Shown here: in pieces, positions 26,401 to 39,900 of the stretch
Position numbering within the stretch: the stretch's first letter is position 1
Layout of the letters: every line of letters begins with the position of its first letter
Assembly (NCBI RefSeq): GCF_001039355.2
Contig: NW_019775506.1
Span: forward strand, 190,995-254,994
Direction of reading: 5' to 3'
Length of the DNA stretch: 64,000 bases
Origin: Lingula anatina
Lineage: Eukaryota > Brachiopoda > Lingulata > Lingulida > Lingulidae
Notes under the pieces: generated by a model
Database searches by the model: none
Seen by the model: the letters and a program-made list of their open reading frames with translations, nothing else
What the model was told of the DNA's origin: nothing
Translations under genes and position numbers: made by a program

Positions 26401-29400
26401 CTTTATGATATGCTGAATCAAAATTACACTATTGTGGGAAACAAGCGTAACTGTCGCATTGCACTAGGTGCATACAGTAACCCGATGTGTCATGTACATC
26501 AAGACTTCCGCTGCATAGTACTTGTTGATCAAAGCAAAGTTGATTATTCAGATCCTCCATTTCTGAACAGGTTTGAAAAGCAGCTTCTCAGATTTGGAGA
26601 TGTACTTTCCAGACATCAAGAAGAAGTAATCAAAGACCTGGAGAAGTGGGTGGATAACATTTCAACAATCCAAGGACTTCAGTTCAAAGTTGAAGATGTA
26701 TTTGCAGGTTTTTACCAAGATACTTTAGCATCATTGGTTGCAAAACATTGCCAAAGTGAAGATGAACTATCCAATTCTAGAGAAGTTCTGGAAAGATGTA
26801 AAAGGAAGCTGCTTCTAGTTGGAACACCTCAAGGAATATTCCGAGCAACAAAATCAACATTGGGAAAATGTAAACAGCAGGAGGTCAAAAAGGTACAGGA
26901 AATGTACTTTCAGTACCCATTGCATGATGGCCTTCAGTCTTTTTTAGAGACTATATTGGCCATTCAAGAAGAGCATGAATCAACACTTCTTCAAGATGCT
27001 TGGGATAATGGCCCTGGATTCAAGGCATTTGTAATGACTCACAGAAATATCCATGCACCTGTTCAACTTGGGCCTCCTTTTGATTGCCTATCTATAAAGC
27101 TAGGGGTCTTCAAGTCAGAGAAGCAACTTACAACACGAATAAAAAAGTATTTGTTTGAAGACAAGGAAGATTTGCTTATTTTACAGTGTCAGCAAACCAC
27201 TGATGCTGCATATATGCTGTTGGCAAAGACCATCATAGACAACTGTAGACAAGAATACATGCAGCAGTCAACTGTATCCACATTGAAAAAGCATATTTGT
27301 ATCCTTGTTCACATGGATCACAGCTCTTCTGAATCAGGCTGGCAATTCAACTTTCTCTCTGGATGGTTGTTAGCATATTTAGATAATCTTGACAAACCAA
27401 ACAGTGAACTGTCTGCACTTCTAGGGAAAAGCATAGTAGACATTTTGCAAGCAGGAGATGTTTCTTTATCTGACACCATTAAGCAAAATCTTCTGTGGGC
27501 TATAAGCACTCCTATTACATATGCAGGAGAACAACCTTCACTAGATTCTGTCACAAATATCATTTGCTCTGTTTGCAAGTCCAAGGAATTGATGAGCTGC
27601 TTTGAAGAGGCTATTCTTGACTGGCTTACAGAGAATGGCTATTCTGAATCTCCCAGCGAATTTGATTCTAATGCATGGCAGCTAGATGTTGTCTGTGACA
27701 AGCAAGCTCTTGTGAACTCGAGCTCCCTGCAAGAAGCGCTGCAAAGACATGTAAAACAGCGCTTGTCATGGCCCTTAGCCATGGTTGTTTACCGACTGGA
27801 ATGCTCATCAGCATGGGCTAGTTTTCTTTCTTACCAAAGTGATAACGAGGTTGATGTCCAGAAACGAGCAATATGGAAGGAGCTCTTTCGAAATCCAGAT
27901 ATTCTTCCCATCTCTCAGTTGCAACTGCCCTTGCAATCTGGGTGTTATGTATGCAATTTCCAACAAATGCATCTCAAATTTCCTTTTAGTAAAGTACTGT
28001 TTTCCCGTTTAGAACAAGTTGAATCCCTTTTTCAAGATGACTTGAAAGCTCTTCATGAAGATATGGATAATTTTGATGAGAACAATGTTATGAAAGACAA
28101 GGTTCTCCAATGGCAACAGCTTCGCTTCCAACCAGCTATTCTGCGCTGTCTGTGTGAGGTTAGGGATGACATAGATGCATGCTATTCTGATCTGTTAGAG
28201 GACTTCTGTAACTTAAATTCTTCTCAGTTGGCACCATCCTTGGAGGAACAAACCAGAGTTCAGATAATGAAATCTCTTTTACTCCACCAAATTGAAGAAA
28301 ACACAGATGATGACAGAGAAAGTGCATTGACGAGAGTTGTATTGACATATTGGAGGAAAAAAGAGCTAATTGATTCAATTTTGCAGCTACTGTCATCAGT
28401 TCAAGACATTCTTGGTGATGATAACAGTTTTCTTACAGAAATTTTTGATAGCTTTGAGCAACAAAGCCAGACAAATGTAGAAGATAGTTCACAACCAACC
28501 CATTACCCAGAGGATGGATTGATGGACAAACATGTGTCAGACATGCCTAGTTACATAACAGCTGAATCAGGGAATATTGATGTTAATAATGCACATGCTT
28601 TAGAAGAATGCATTGCATCTGATACCAGTGAAACTCTGGACCACACAGAGGAAAAGAGTCATACTGTTCAACAACCCATTGAAGATAGCCCACAAACTGA
28701 CAAACATGTGTCAGACATGCCTAGTTACATAACAGCTGAATCAGGGAATATTGATGTTAATAATGCACATGCTTTAGAAGAATGCATTGCATCTGATACC
28801 AGTGAAACTCTGGACCACACAGAGGAAAAGAGTCATACTGTTCAACAACCCATTGAAGATAGCCCACAAACTGATGAAAATGGTGCCCTTCAAGCAGAAC
28901 ATGGTGCAGGTTTTGATGAGAAGGATATTGTATCTGATCCAGACAGTGTGAACACTGAACATGATGCTTCTGTTTGTGAAGTTGATTATGTGGATGACAC
29001 AAAAGTAAGCACTGGAAGTAGAGATATGGAGATAAAACCATTAGAACAACTAATTGTTGAGCATGTGTGCAAAAGAATTCTACCAACAAAAACTGTTCTT
29101 CAGCTTTATGATGGTGCTGTCCAGTGGCAATACAGGATTAATATTTTGCTACAGCTGTCTTCTAAAGTAATGTCACAAAGTGAAACTGGCGAATATCCAT
29201 CAGTGCTGCATTATCTGCGAGTTTGCAGTGACTATGTTAATGTGTTGCTGATTCCACACAAATTGTCAGATGATTTCATATTCATGGAAGAAATACATGA
29301 TGCAGAAGATATTATGGAATCAACTGAATTGTTTCAACAAGTGCTGTATAAGATGCATATACTTCATCTTGAAAAACAAGTCCCTGCCAACAAATTAGAA

Positions 29401-32400
29401 CTTTTCATTTGCTTGTATTTTGGGCGAATTCTTGATGCAAACATAGATACAGATTTGTTTAGTGCCATATTTCAGACTGTAAGCAGAGGAGAAATGCCAG
29501 ATGAAAATCTTTGCCATTTTGGGCCTGTTTTACAAAGAATTCTTCAAGCCGAAGATGAAGATGGCAGCCTTTTGTTAAAAATCATTGATGGAGATGAGCA
29601 GCAGGTGTTTCAGGAAAGTGTCCGATTGAAGCAGTTGAATGACGTATTGAAAACAAACTTTGAGAAGTATGGCTGGGACAGTTCTCTTGTAGCTTTGGTG
29701 ACTGACACAGTTGCAAGCATGTACTTTGAGAAATCATTCAGAGTATGTGGTGATGAGAATGTGCCAAATGACTTAGAAATGCAAAAAATATTTTCAGCAA
29801 GGGATCACATTATTGCAGCCAATGAAACAACATTGCAGTTGGTGACAAGTGTTGCCTTTGTGAAATCCTTCTTGTGTAGCACTGATCAGGAAATAGAAAA
29901 CATTTTGGAAGGTAAAGCAAATAGTAAATTTCTCATGGATAATGTTAGTGCCCTGACACGGTGCATCAGTGATGTGGAGTGCAATGAGAGAAGCACAATC
30001 TTTGTCAGATTTCTGCTTAAACAGCTAAGGCAAAAACATAGCATCGAGGGTATTTGTCACATATGCAAAGGAGCTTCAGAGTCTTTCACAAGTTTGAAAA
30101 AAGTGGTCATGGACTGGGAACCATTGAATACTTTGCCAAGGATAGGCTACAACCCATTTGCAACAGCAGAATATTACCATGAAGCGAAGCTAGCAGTTAC
30201 TTCAGCCGTAGTGAAAAAGGAAACTAATCTACTGGATGCCTTTTTAGGCTCTGCGAGAAATTCATCTGCTCATCAGATATCTCTTTTGGGCATAGTGTTT
30301 GAAACCTTTTATGTAGTAAGAGCTTCAAGGTATTTGACAGACGATGAAAACAGCACCGCAAAGGATATTGCAGAAAAGTTGCAACATTATCCTGAACAAG
30401 TTTCGATTCTTTTAAAGAATCTGCTAGGCATATGTGATTTTGGTTGTAAACATTTACACATAAGTACCGAGTCCAGTGATCAACATGTTCTACAAGCAAC
30501 ATTTATCATTCACTGGCTTAGCTTATTGTTTACAACCAAGAAAAAGGCTTCATCATTCTTTGGATGCATAGCAACAGATGCTTCTGTTGTATCAAAGACA
30601 TACACACCAGCCCATCCTGATGTTGGCAAGAAGAAAAAAAGATACCAGTTTTGGAAATCCCTAGCAATTGAAACATCTCCTGTACATGTGTTTGAATGCA
30701 AGTGTTGGAACAGTGTGTGTTTTCTCAGAAGCGCTACCATCACAAGTAGATGCCCCCGTTGCCATAGGGAATTATCTGCTGCTAAAGAAAACAAATGTGA
30801 TATCCTTGTGACTCAAAACAGCAGCTATGAATCCCCAGATGACAAAGAAGTGATCAAAGCATTGGACTGTGTCAGAGGTCTCTCACCTTTGGCACACAGA
30901 GTGTGTAATTTGCTATTCCAATCATGTTGTTTGTATTCATCTTCAGTGGCAGATTCTTCAAACGAAGAGCCTTCCACACTGATTGATTTCAAAGAATGCT
31001 GGAGTCAGTTGAAAATTCTTATTGAAGCAGAGGATGGAGACTTAGCTACATTCTTACATGTAGTGTTACTTGCAGAGCAAAGTGTACTCAACCAAGCTGA
31101 ATGTGATACTTTAGAGAGCCGTGACAAATGGGAAGATGTTTTTACCGAAAAATGTGCTATTTTACTTAAGGATTGGAGGGAGAAATGTCGTACTTTCAAA
31201 ATCCAGTGTTATGAGAAAATGGGAATACCTCAAGATTGCATGGAAACGCAAGTGGAAGAAGCCAGCAACCAGCTGAAAGTTGACATGCATCTGCCAAGGC
31301 TATTCAAACTCACCAGTCCAGCTACATTCCAACTTTTTGAAGCTAATGTTGCAAACCAACAACTAGATGAAGCATATCCTTTGTTAGCCTTGTTCCTTCA
31401 ATGGTACAGCAGCCTCACACTTCTAAGACATTTGCCAGGTTTACTGGATTGGCATAAAACAGTCACAAGATTACAAAACCGTCAATTGAAACGAAAACAT
31501 GCAAAAGAATCCCTTATTTGTGATATCTTAGCCTCTGGAGGAAAAACTGAAAAGTCTGCAGAGGAGCAAGAAAAAAACATGAAATATTTTGAGGCATTTC
31601 AAGAATCATGGAATAAACTACGAGAGCATACAGAACTTTTGAAGCAACTTGGTTTAGAGACAAGTTTGATACGTATGCATGATCAACTCCCAATTGCTGA
31701 GGTTCTTATTGATGATCAAGATTCTCCCATCTACCAAGTTATTTGTAAATTAAAACAACTTCAGAATCATTTTCTTGGTGAGGTACAGATGCTAAGTGTA
31801 ACCAAACATTGCCCAGCTTTAAGATTTCTGAACCATGGCCCAGGGCTGTCCATAATCAAAGAGATTCCAGTCCAGGATGCGACTCTACAGGATGTTATAT
31901 GTTTAGAAATGACTGATGAATGGTTGAAGGAATTGCTGAAACATGCACAGTGTGACACACGCTATGGATTGGGTAAAATGGTTCACTTTGACTATGACAA
32001 AATTGAGATGGAGTTGGGAAATGAACTAGTTCTTGGAAAAAGCATCCTTGTGATGGATTCTACATTTCCAATGTTTCAGTATTCTGGAGAATTGTTTTTT
32101 ACCTCAGAGAACATTCTTCATGACATTAGAAAAAACATTCCGCAGGAAAGCCTTTCATCTGACATTTGCAATGGTGTCAAACAAAAACAAGAAACAAGCC
32201 CACGAAATGCAAGAGATTTACTCACCAATTTGGAAGTGGTTGTCTGCTTATTAAAACGGACTGGTGGGTCTCCAGAACAAAGTCTAGTAGAGTATACAGA
32301 CCATTGGTTGTCAATGCTTCCTGCACCCTTTCCCAAAGATCTTCTACCTTCTCCACCAGACATTGTCAAGTTGTGCCACATAGTGTCACTCTATGAGATG

Positions 32401-32781
32401 GTGGAAGACCTGCTGACCACAACTGCAATTACAGCTCTCCCAGATGAGTTTAGAGTAAAACTGTCACCAGACCAGATGAAAGAATTGAACCCTTTGTTAA
32501 AAACTAAAGATTTGAATTTGGGGGACTTCACAACAGCAGTGCGCAAGTTCATTTTCAGGTACACTTCAAGCACAGAGCAGTCCTCTTGTGTTGACCCTAG
32601 CAAACCATTGGTGAGTTACCTGAGCAGTACCACATTGTGGCCAGAGGGCACCTTCATTAATAAAAAGATTGCTAAAACTCTTGGAGAAGAGAACCCAAAG
32701 GACTTGAAGTTTTACATCCCTGAAAGTTTGAAGGTCCAACATGTGTATGCAATACTAGCTTACATAGAAGAAACAGTGAAG
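20457..32781 (+). CDS. RNF213-like giant AAA+ protein, 12.3-kb main exon
   Basis: This single open exon encodes about 4,108 residues of an RNF213-like protein. In vertebrates RNF213 is a cytosolic, lipid-droplet-associated dynein-like ATPase and ubiquitin ligase of innate immunity. In residues counted from 4532: a P-loop-like EVPGLGKT near 1518 fits the nucleotide-binding AAA2; GETGCGKT near 1920 with LFLDE fits AAA3; GKPGCSKS near 2246 with VVLLDEVGLAE and GISNWALD fits AAA4; CMERGVILILRDLENIY and PFLNRFEKQ fit the AAA5 region. A Cys pair and FPFS then mark the MPFSWRI segment. An acidic linker follows (about 3270-3450) with a perfect 58-residue duplication. No C3HC4 RING is found. The RZ-finger equivalent near 4012-4033 keeps Cys at both ends but lacks the human H4509 and C4516 equivalents. 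The exon starts after TTTTAG at 20456 and ends AAG|GTAATT. Family assignment is firm; ligase activity is doubtful. Confidence 0.93.
28525..28872 (+). repeat. perfect 174-bp in-frame tandem duplication
   Basis: 28525-28698 and 28699-28872 appear identical, adding 58 residues (starting DKHVSDMPSY, ending IEDSPQT) in the acidic, Ser/Thr-rich linker of the RNF213-like protein. The lack of any difference at silent positions implies a very recent event, or an assembly duplication. Confidence 0.95.
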
Positions 32782-33071
32782 GTAATTTTGAATAGATTTA
32801 TTACCTGTTAATACATTGTCTAATTAACTGCAATTAATGATCAACTTAGTATTATAAATATGAAAATACCATGATTAGATATATGTAATGATGAACAGTT
32901 ACTTAAATTGAAATGTTTATATAAATTGTTTCCTCTAATGAAGAACTGTTATGATTTTTCATGATATTAATATAATTAGTAGTGGGATCACACCAGAAGT
33001 GCAAACTAATTAATATCTAGTTTTGGAAATGTGCAGAATAATAGGTTGTAAAATATATATATTTTTTTCAG

Positions 33072-33155
33072 CAAATGAGAGACAAGGAAAGCAAATGTCA
33101 ACCAACTGTAAGGCCGAAAACTAAACGACCAAAAAAGCTCTTTTCCAAAACGTGA
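33072..33155 (+). CDS. RNF213-like protein, terminal exon (basic tail)
   Basis: A TTTTTTTCAG acceptor (ending 33071) opens a frame that continues in phase 0 from the AAG|GTAATT donor at 32781. It encodes 27 residues, QMRDKESK through KRPKKLFSKT, then TGA. This tail has many Lys and Arg. If the donor is not used, the main exon would read on for ten codons to TAA at 32809-32811. The spliced form is preferred for its good acceptor and matching phase, giving about 4,733 residues in total against 5,207 in human RNF213. Confidence 0.6.
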   Translation, partial: QMRDKESKCQPTVRPKTKRPKKLFSKT

Positions 33156-33209
33156 AACTTGTAAGTATCTGAGGGTTTTAAGTTTGACTTCATTGTAACA
33201 GAACTGAGG

Positions 33210-33600
33210 CATATCAGTAAAATTCAGGTCATTGTTTAAAAATCAGCTTGAAACAGTGTATGACCATTTTTGCAAAATATTTTTTCAGCATGTTTTTATA
33301 CAAGATGCAATACAGATACTGAAAAAACAGTTGACCTATAGTCTTCATACTTGTACCTAAAATACAGGATGAAATTGAAAACCAGCCTGGGAGGAGTATT
33401 GTTCATGAAGTTATACAGTAAATGTTGAAATGTTCATTTTTCACACATTAGCATTTCAATGTGTGGTTCTAATATTGCATCCAATGTGGTTCTTTTTATT
33501 CTCAACCTTACCAAAATGATTTAAAGACTAAAATGCAGCTCCAAACAGCTTTGTCAATACTTTTTCTTGAAGTAATGCAGTTTTTTGGGAAGTATTTGAC
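33210..33600. repeat. diverged repeat related to 17520-18190
   Basis: Contains AAAAACAGTTGACCTATAGTC, CTAAAATACAGGATGAA, AACCAGCCTGGGAGGAG and TTTCTTGAAGTAATGCAG in the same order as the intron family upstream of the giant exon. Confidence 0.5.
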
Positions 33601-33854
33601 TCTGAACCCAATGGCCTTAAAGCCATTTGCTAGTTGCACTCTGAATATCCATGTTACCAGTGTACAGATCACTACTGGTGGTGATCATGCTGTCGAGTAA
33701 CATTGCATCCAAACTGACAAAACAAAAATATTTTGTGCACTGCTACAAATTGCAGTGTCAATGGAAAAGTGTGTGTTACTTACATGTATTTTGATTCTTG
33801 GGACTGAAGTACAGCTTCAGTGGGAAAACATTAGGCTCTTTTTCTTGAAGCTAT

Positions 33855-33855
<1 letters not shown>

Positions 33856-33905
<50 letters not shown>
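33856..33905. repeat. poly(T) run of about 50
   Basis: An uninterrupted T tract follows a TTCTTGAAGCTATG word related to the neighbouring repeat family. It could be the tail of a minus-strand retroposed copy, but I see no target duplication. Confidence 0.9.
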
Positions 33906-33906
<1 letters not shown>

Positions 33907-34586
33907 TGAAATGCACAGTTTTCATGTATTGAAATTTGACAAACTGATATCTCGTAGGCCTGAAGCCATATGCTTGTTACTTATACTGAATGTCTATAAT
34001 ACCGGCACAATAAATATTTGATGTTATTTTTGCCTACCAGCATTGTATAATAATAATAACCTGTTTTGTTCATTGTTTTTGCTGATCATTTTACAGCTTT
34101 ACGACCTTGTTTTAATATGGTTATAGTGGGAAAGGGGGGTCCTAATTTGTTTTCTAATACTTGTATTTACTTTTGTGCATTCTTTCATGTACATGTTAAT
34201 ATTATTAGCTCATATAACTATAATTCATCTCTTCATACTTTGTTTTTAAGGAAAAAGACCATCCATGAGGACTGAGAGATATGCACACATTTATGATCAT
34301 CTTTGTTGAACATCAGTCTCATGCAAGTTTTTATACCAGGACATAACAGTAATTTGTTTTTGTAACTCTGATATATGTAGTGGGACCTCTGATATATTGA
34401 GAAAACATTTTTCTGGTGCTCATATGAATTGGCATGAATTCTGCAATCATGACATCATGTGAATATGGTCCTACACTGTACAATATACATGTACAGCTTG
34501 AAGGCAAAAAACAGTGACAACACAAGCTTTGTAAATACCAAAATACTCTGTGTACTTTAAGATTGTCATGAATTGATTTTTAGTAT

Positions 34587-34589
34587 TAC

Positions 34590-34623
<34 letters not shown>

Positions 34624-34625
34624 TT
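34587..34625. repeat. (ATT)n microsatellite
   Basis: About a dozen ATT units. Confidence 0.9.
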
Positions 34626-35803
34626 ATTTGGTTACATAGTTTCAGATGAATGTCCAAAAGTATTTTATGTAATATATTTGTGTAATTTAACTGTAAATAG
34701 TGATAGATGCATAATACTCTAGTATGTCATATATATTACCATGATGTAGATACATGTACAGTCATGAACATAGAAAAAAGATATTATGCTGTCAGTTCAA
34801 AGATATTAATGCTGTAGTAGAATTGTGGAAGAGGGTCATAGAAACTGAAAAGTCACTTCACTTGGATCTTGATATTAGCTATTAAAAGCCAATGCAAGCA
34901 GTTGGAAACTGCCTTGAATTAATGTGAAGTCTCACTATTATCATTATTAGTTGTCATTATCCACTTTTAGGTACTGCAGTTTTTTAATGAATGTTCATAT
35001 TTAGTATCTTAATGCCGTGTGTGCAAATATATAATTGCATAATGTATATTTGTAGATAAAGTACTCCGCATGGGAGATACTGTAGATAGATAGATAGAGC
35101 TGGAGAGGTACAGGTGTAAATACGCTGTAGATATGCTGTCAGCTCAAAGATATTAAAGCTGTATCAAGGATAATTGTTATTGTTGTACAGCAGAGGGAGG
35201 CGGTGATATAGGTATCTTTCTTTGTTGCTTGTGTGAACTACCTGTTTGTAGATACCAGCACGAGCAATGGAAAACATACTGTAATGTGTAAATACATGTA
35301 AATTGGTAGATTGATGGATACATGTGTATGCACTTAGACTGTTTACCAAGCATGTGCATCTTGTACAAATAAATGTTGTACAGATATCTGGGTGAAGTAT
35401 AACCTTTGGACTGTTATTATATTATACATGCTTTGTAAGATATTGGTCAATTTTTATGTGGTCATAATTATGGGGAATGTAGATATATATTGTGTATACA
35501 TTTAAAAAGTGGTTTGTGTACACCTTTTAATTGGAAAAAATACAGTACAGTGATTGTACAAGTATATTGGTACATGTGCATTGTGAATTAATTAATTAAT
35601 GTGTGTATAAATAGGCATACAGACATCGAATGCTGAAATATATTTTTGACTGATATATCCAATTAAAAAGTGTAAACAAACCAGTTCTACATATATATTA
35701 GTATACACACTACCCCCTGAAGTTGTACAATTGAAACTGGTTGGGGCTAAGTATCCACTGCTGTATTTATTTATTCACCAGTGCAGATCATTAAATATTT
35801 GAA

Positions 35804-35809
<6 letters not shown>

Positions 35810-35855
<46 letters not shown>
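35810..35855. repeat. (TA)n microsatellite
   Basis: About 22 TA units, in a region otherwise rich in TACATGTA words. Confidence 0.9.
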
Positions 35856-35858
<3 letters not shown>

Positions 35859-36318
35859 CATACATGTATATATATAAGTTACTTTTACCATTATGTGTTA
35901 GTTAATTAGATATTAAGAACATTTTATATAGACAATTGCAAATAGATAGATATATAGATATATACCTACATGTACAGTATGGTAAAAGTAATGTAGGATT
36001 ATTTTCTATAACTTGAGCAGGTGATTGGAGAGTTATTGTTTGGTTCTGCTGAAAATATATTGGCAGTGCCTACATTTCTAAATTGCGGATATAAGAAGTA
36101 CAGAAGGTTATGAAGTTTATGACAGATATGAAATAGAGCAAATTAAGTGTTTGCATTTTAGACCTAAACAGATAAACCAAAGAAAGTTTTCTTCTTGGTA
36201 TAACTTAAGTGTATGAGGATATGATTTTTTCAACTAAATGTTTTACTCCCTGTGGCACATGGGATATGTGATGGGTATGCACATTTTGGGGGCACACTCT
36301 AATATCATATTAATATCA

Positions 36319-36320
<2 letters not shown>

Positions 36321-36352
<32 letters not shown>
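36321..36352. repeat. poly(T) run
   Basis: 32 uninterrupted T residues. Confidence 0.9.
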
Positions 36353-36355
<3 letters not shown>

Positions 36356-36884
36356 TTTTAAGAGGTTATTCATAACAGGACATTGCAGTCTGTATGTTAT
36401 GCAGATCTGTTAGTTAATGTCTAATGTGATCTGTGATTACTATGTAGAGGTGGGGGGAAAGAATATAGATTTTCCCACTGAAAAAGGAGAACTTTTGTCT
36501 GGTTACCATTTCTACACATATATGTTTGTGAAAAACAGAAAAAATTGTGAATACAGGTATAAAGATACAGTTAAGGAGATAAAATGGTAGTTGTTCAACA
36601 GACCAACACATTTGGATCTTCTTAATAGTAAGAAAATTGTTTACTCACCACAAGGTGACTAACATAATCTAAAGAACATTAACATATTAAGTTCCTGCTT
36701 TAATGAATACATTTTTGTATTATTATATCCCCTTTTTTCCCATTATTCCTTGAGTAGTGTTTTCTTTCTTAGATTTTATTTTTGACAAATAAAAGTTTGC
36801 ATGTAATTGGAGCGGGGCCAGCAGTTCCGTATAACTGTTTGGCTACAATTTTGTCTTTAAGTTTTACCTTTGCAAATTGGGACT

Positions 36885-36921
36885 GTGTTTTATTTTATTT
36901 TATTTTATTTTATTTTATTTT
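36885..36921. repeat. (TTTTA)n microsatellite
   Basis: About seven TTTTA units. Confidence 0.85.
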
Positions 36922-39900
36922 GAGAAGGTGGAAGTGCATGAGTATTATTGCATGTACCACTGCACTGTAGGTCCTTGTTAAAAAAATTATAATAGTATTA
37001 ACAGCAGAATATTTGCCTGTATTTTAATGCATGTTACCTGTAGCCATACCAGTTTTATTTGATATAAGATGTTTAAAATGACATATTTAGTTCAAATTAA
37101 ATATTACAGTCATCTTAATTTGCTAAAAGTTAAAAATCTGTGGTAAGGAATTTAATTTTAATATTGATTTGTACTGATCTTAATTTAATCTCAAGATTGT
37201 GGCAAATATTTAATAGAAAAAGGCTATTAAATTAATCACAGACCATCCGCTTATTATGATTTATCAGTTAAGCTGAAAAGCTTAGTATTTACTTGTGGTC
37301 ATGATCAAGCATCAAGTTGGTGTAAGAAATTTGGCAATGTTTAAACTTAAAGGCATGCAATCTGATAAAGACGATTGTTTAGACACAAAGTAAAAATTCC
37401 TGAAAAAATTAGGAAATACCCTTTCACACAAATGTTAGAGTTTAATAATCAACCTATTAATCAAAACCATTAAGGAAATTATTGTCCCATTTTGGAGTTT
37501 GGGTTTTTAATTTGATATCAAATTTCATCCTACAATAAAATAATTGCTTGAAAATTGGCATACAAAACTGAAAACATGTTTGAGTACATCAATAATGCGA
37601 GACTGCATGTGTGACGATAGTGCCATGTGTTCTGGTGGAAATCCAATAGTTTATGTCCATGTTTTCTCGGTGTCAATAATTTCAGAGTTTCAACAACAAC
37701 AGCAATGCATATCATCAGTGATTGCCTTTCCCCTTATTCTTTTTAATACACAATCGTCAAAAACAGTTATATGCCTTTAACATGGATATATGTACAATGT
37801 GCATGGTAATTATAAGTGATTATTGGATAAATTAATACTGTTTAGAAGACATTGTCTGGATTAAGACAATACTTTTGAACCATTATTTCAACTTAAAACT
37901 TGTCAACCCACAATTTGAAAATAAATTTGATTTAGGAAACATGTATACTTCTTGTTTTCTTTTTTTAAAACTCAAAATAGTGAAGTTAAAAAATGATTTA
38001 TGGGAGAACTCATTATGAGGTAATGAGACGCGTTTAAAACACACCTTTTAATCAATATTAACCAGCTGTTATGTTCAAAATGAAACTGCGATTTCATTAT
38101 CAAGCTAAAATGTGTCTTTGGGTCATTAAATGTGGATAGAAAATGCAACTTCACTGCCAATAAGTGCATGAACTTTAGATGCTACCAGTTATCATTTCTT
38201 TCTTTTCAATAGGCTACAGTTAATCTTTTGAAGGTTGTCATTTTTCTGGAGATTGTATACATTTTGGAATTAATCAGTGTTATTCAGAAAGAAGTGTAAA
38301 TTCCACTGAGAAGAATAAATTTCTTTCTTCTTGAATTTATTTTTTTTATTTTCATAATTGTACTTAACTCGCTGAAGCCACTTATGATGCAAATAATAAT
38401 AATTATTTCATGGAAAATCGTATATGATTTCGTGGCAAATGCAATCCTGGGTGCATAAAGACCATGGTATTTCGATCTTTTTATCTATTTGTCGCTACCA
38501 AGCGATTTAGTTTTTATATTTGGGTGAAAGACAATCAGTGCTGATCTAGCAATTAGTTCTGCATGTGTATGTTTTGTTCATTGGAGTATCTCGTTACTTG
38601 TTTTGAATATATGGGATCTCTTTTTCTGCTTATTAATAAAGATCCCATTCCATCAATCTGAAATATACTACCGGTATTTAACCTGCTTTAGAGAGAAAAA
38701 ATAAGTTGATACAGTCATTAGGGTGCACACATGATATTTTTCTAAATGAGCCAGAGACTTGAAATTTGGTATACAGATAGCCATACATTTGAGTATGAAT
38801 AATCAATTAAATTTTTTAATCTATCTTATTTAGATCAAAAGTTATTCAAGTTTTAGTGCCACCATGTTTGTCCTTTTTTTCAGGCACCATTTTCAAAAAT
38901 GAGTCAAAAGTTGCCCCTATTATTTTTCATCCCCTTAATATTGTCACAGGCATTTGAAATTTGGCACACATTAAGTATAGAAGTTGGGCATTAACCCATA
39001 GTTTAAATTTTGGTTCTAGCATTCTCCTAAGCAGAGTTATGTGCATCTGAATTAAGCAAAATGAAGGATTTTTTGACGGTAAATGCTAGAAAATACACGT
39101 TCTTCATCAACAAGACTAATTTTAATTAGTTTATAAACAAAAAGAACAAAAACTGTAACAATTAATCTATTAAGAGATAAGTCAATAATGCATGCATTGG
39201 TAAAATAATTATTTTCAAGAAAAAAATAACATCCATGCCTATTGCATGTTACTGTTTTTCCTTGCTATGCAATATGAAGTATAAGTGGCAAATTGTCATT
39301 GTGAAAAAAATAGAATTATTCAAACTCAGGAACAACCCACACCCTGGGGATCATAGGGTTATTCTTGCATATGTACTCTTACTCCTTAGTATCGAACATG
39401 TGTATAGAACGTACATGGCACATAATTTTCTTTTATGATAAACTTCCAGCAAAAAATAAAAATGTCCCCACTTCTGAGGATGTTACCCCCATGCATATTT
39501 CCATCACCCCCGTTTACAAATGCTGATAAGGCAGTTTGTAATGAAATTCTCTCTCTCCAGCAGTTGTCTTGATATTAGTAACCAAAATTTAACTATGTAT
39601 TTCATGTCAGAAAACAATATCTGGTGAGCTCGAAAGAAAATAAATCAAGCTATATACATTTAGCACCTGTGATACTACTATTTAAGCCTACTAGTAATGC
39701 ATAAATGTTTCAAAGCTTAAATATCATTGAAAATTAACTTGCCACATATGAATGATAGACTTAATTTATATAATTCATGTGACTAAGCAGAGTTTTCTGA
39801 TCCAGAATTATATTGAAAAAGTATAAGAATTATCTGTAACAATATTTGTGCTTCCCATTTGTCTACCAAAGTAAAGAATACACAAATCTGAGTTAACCAC

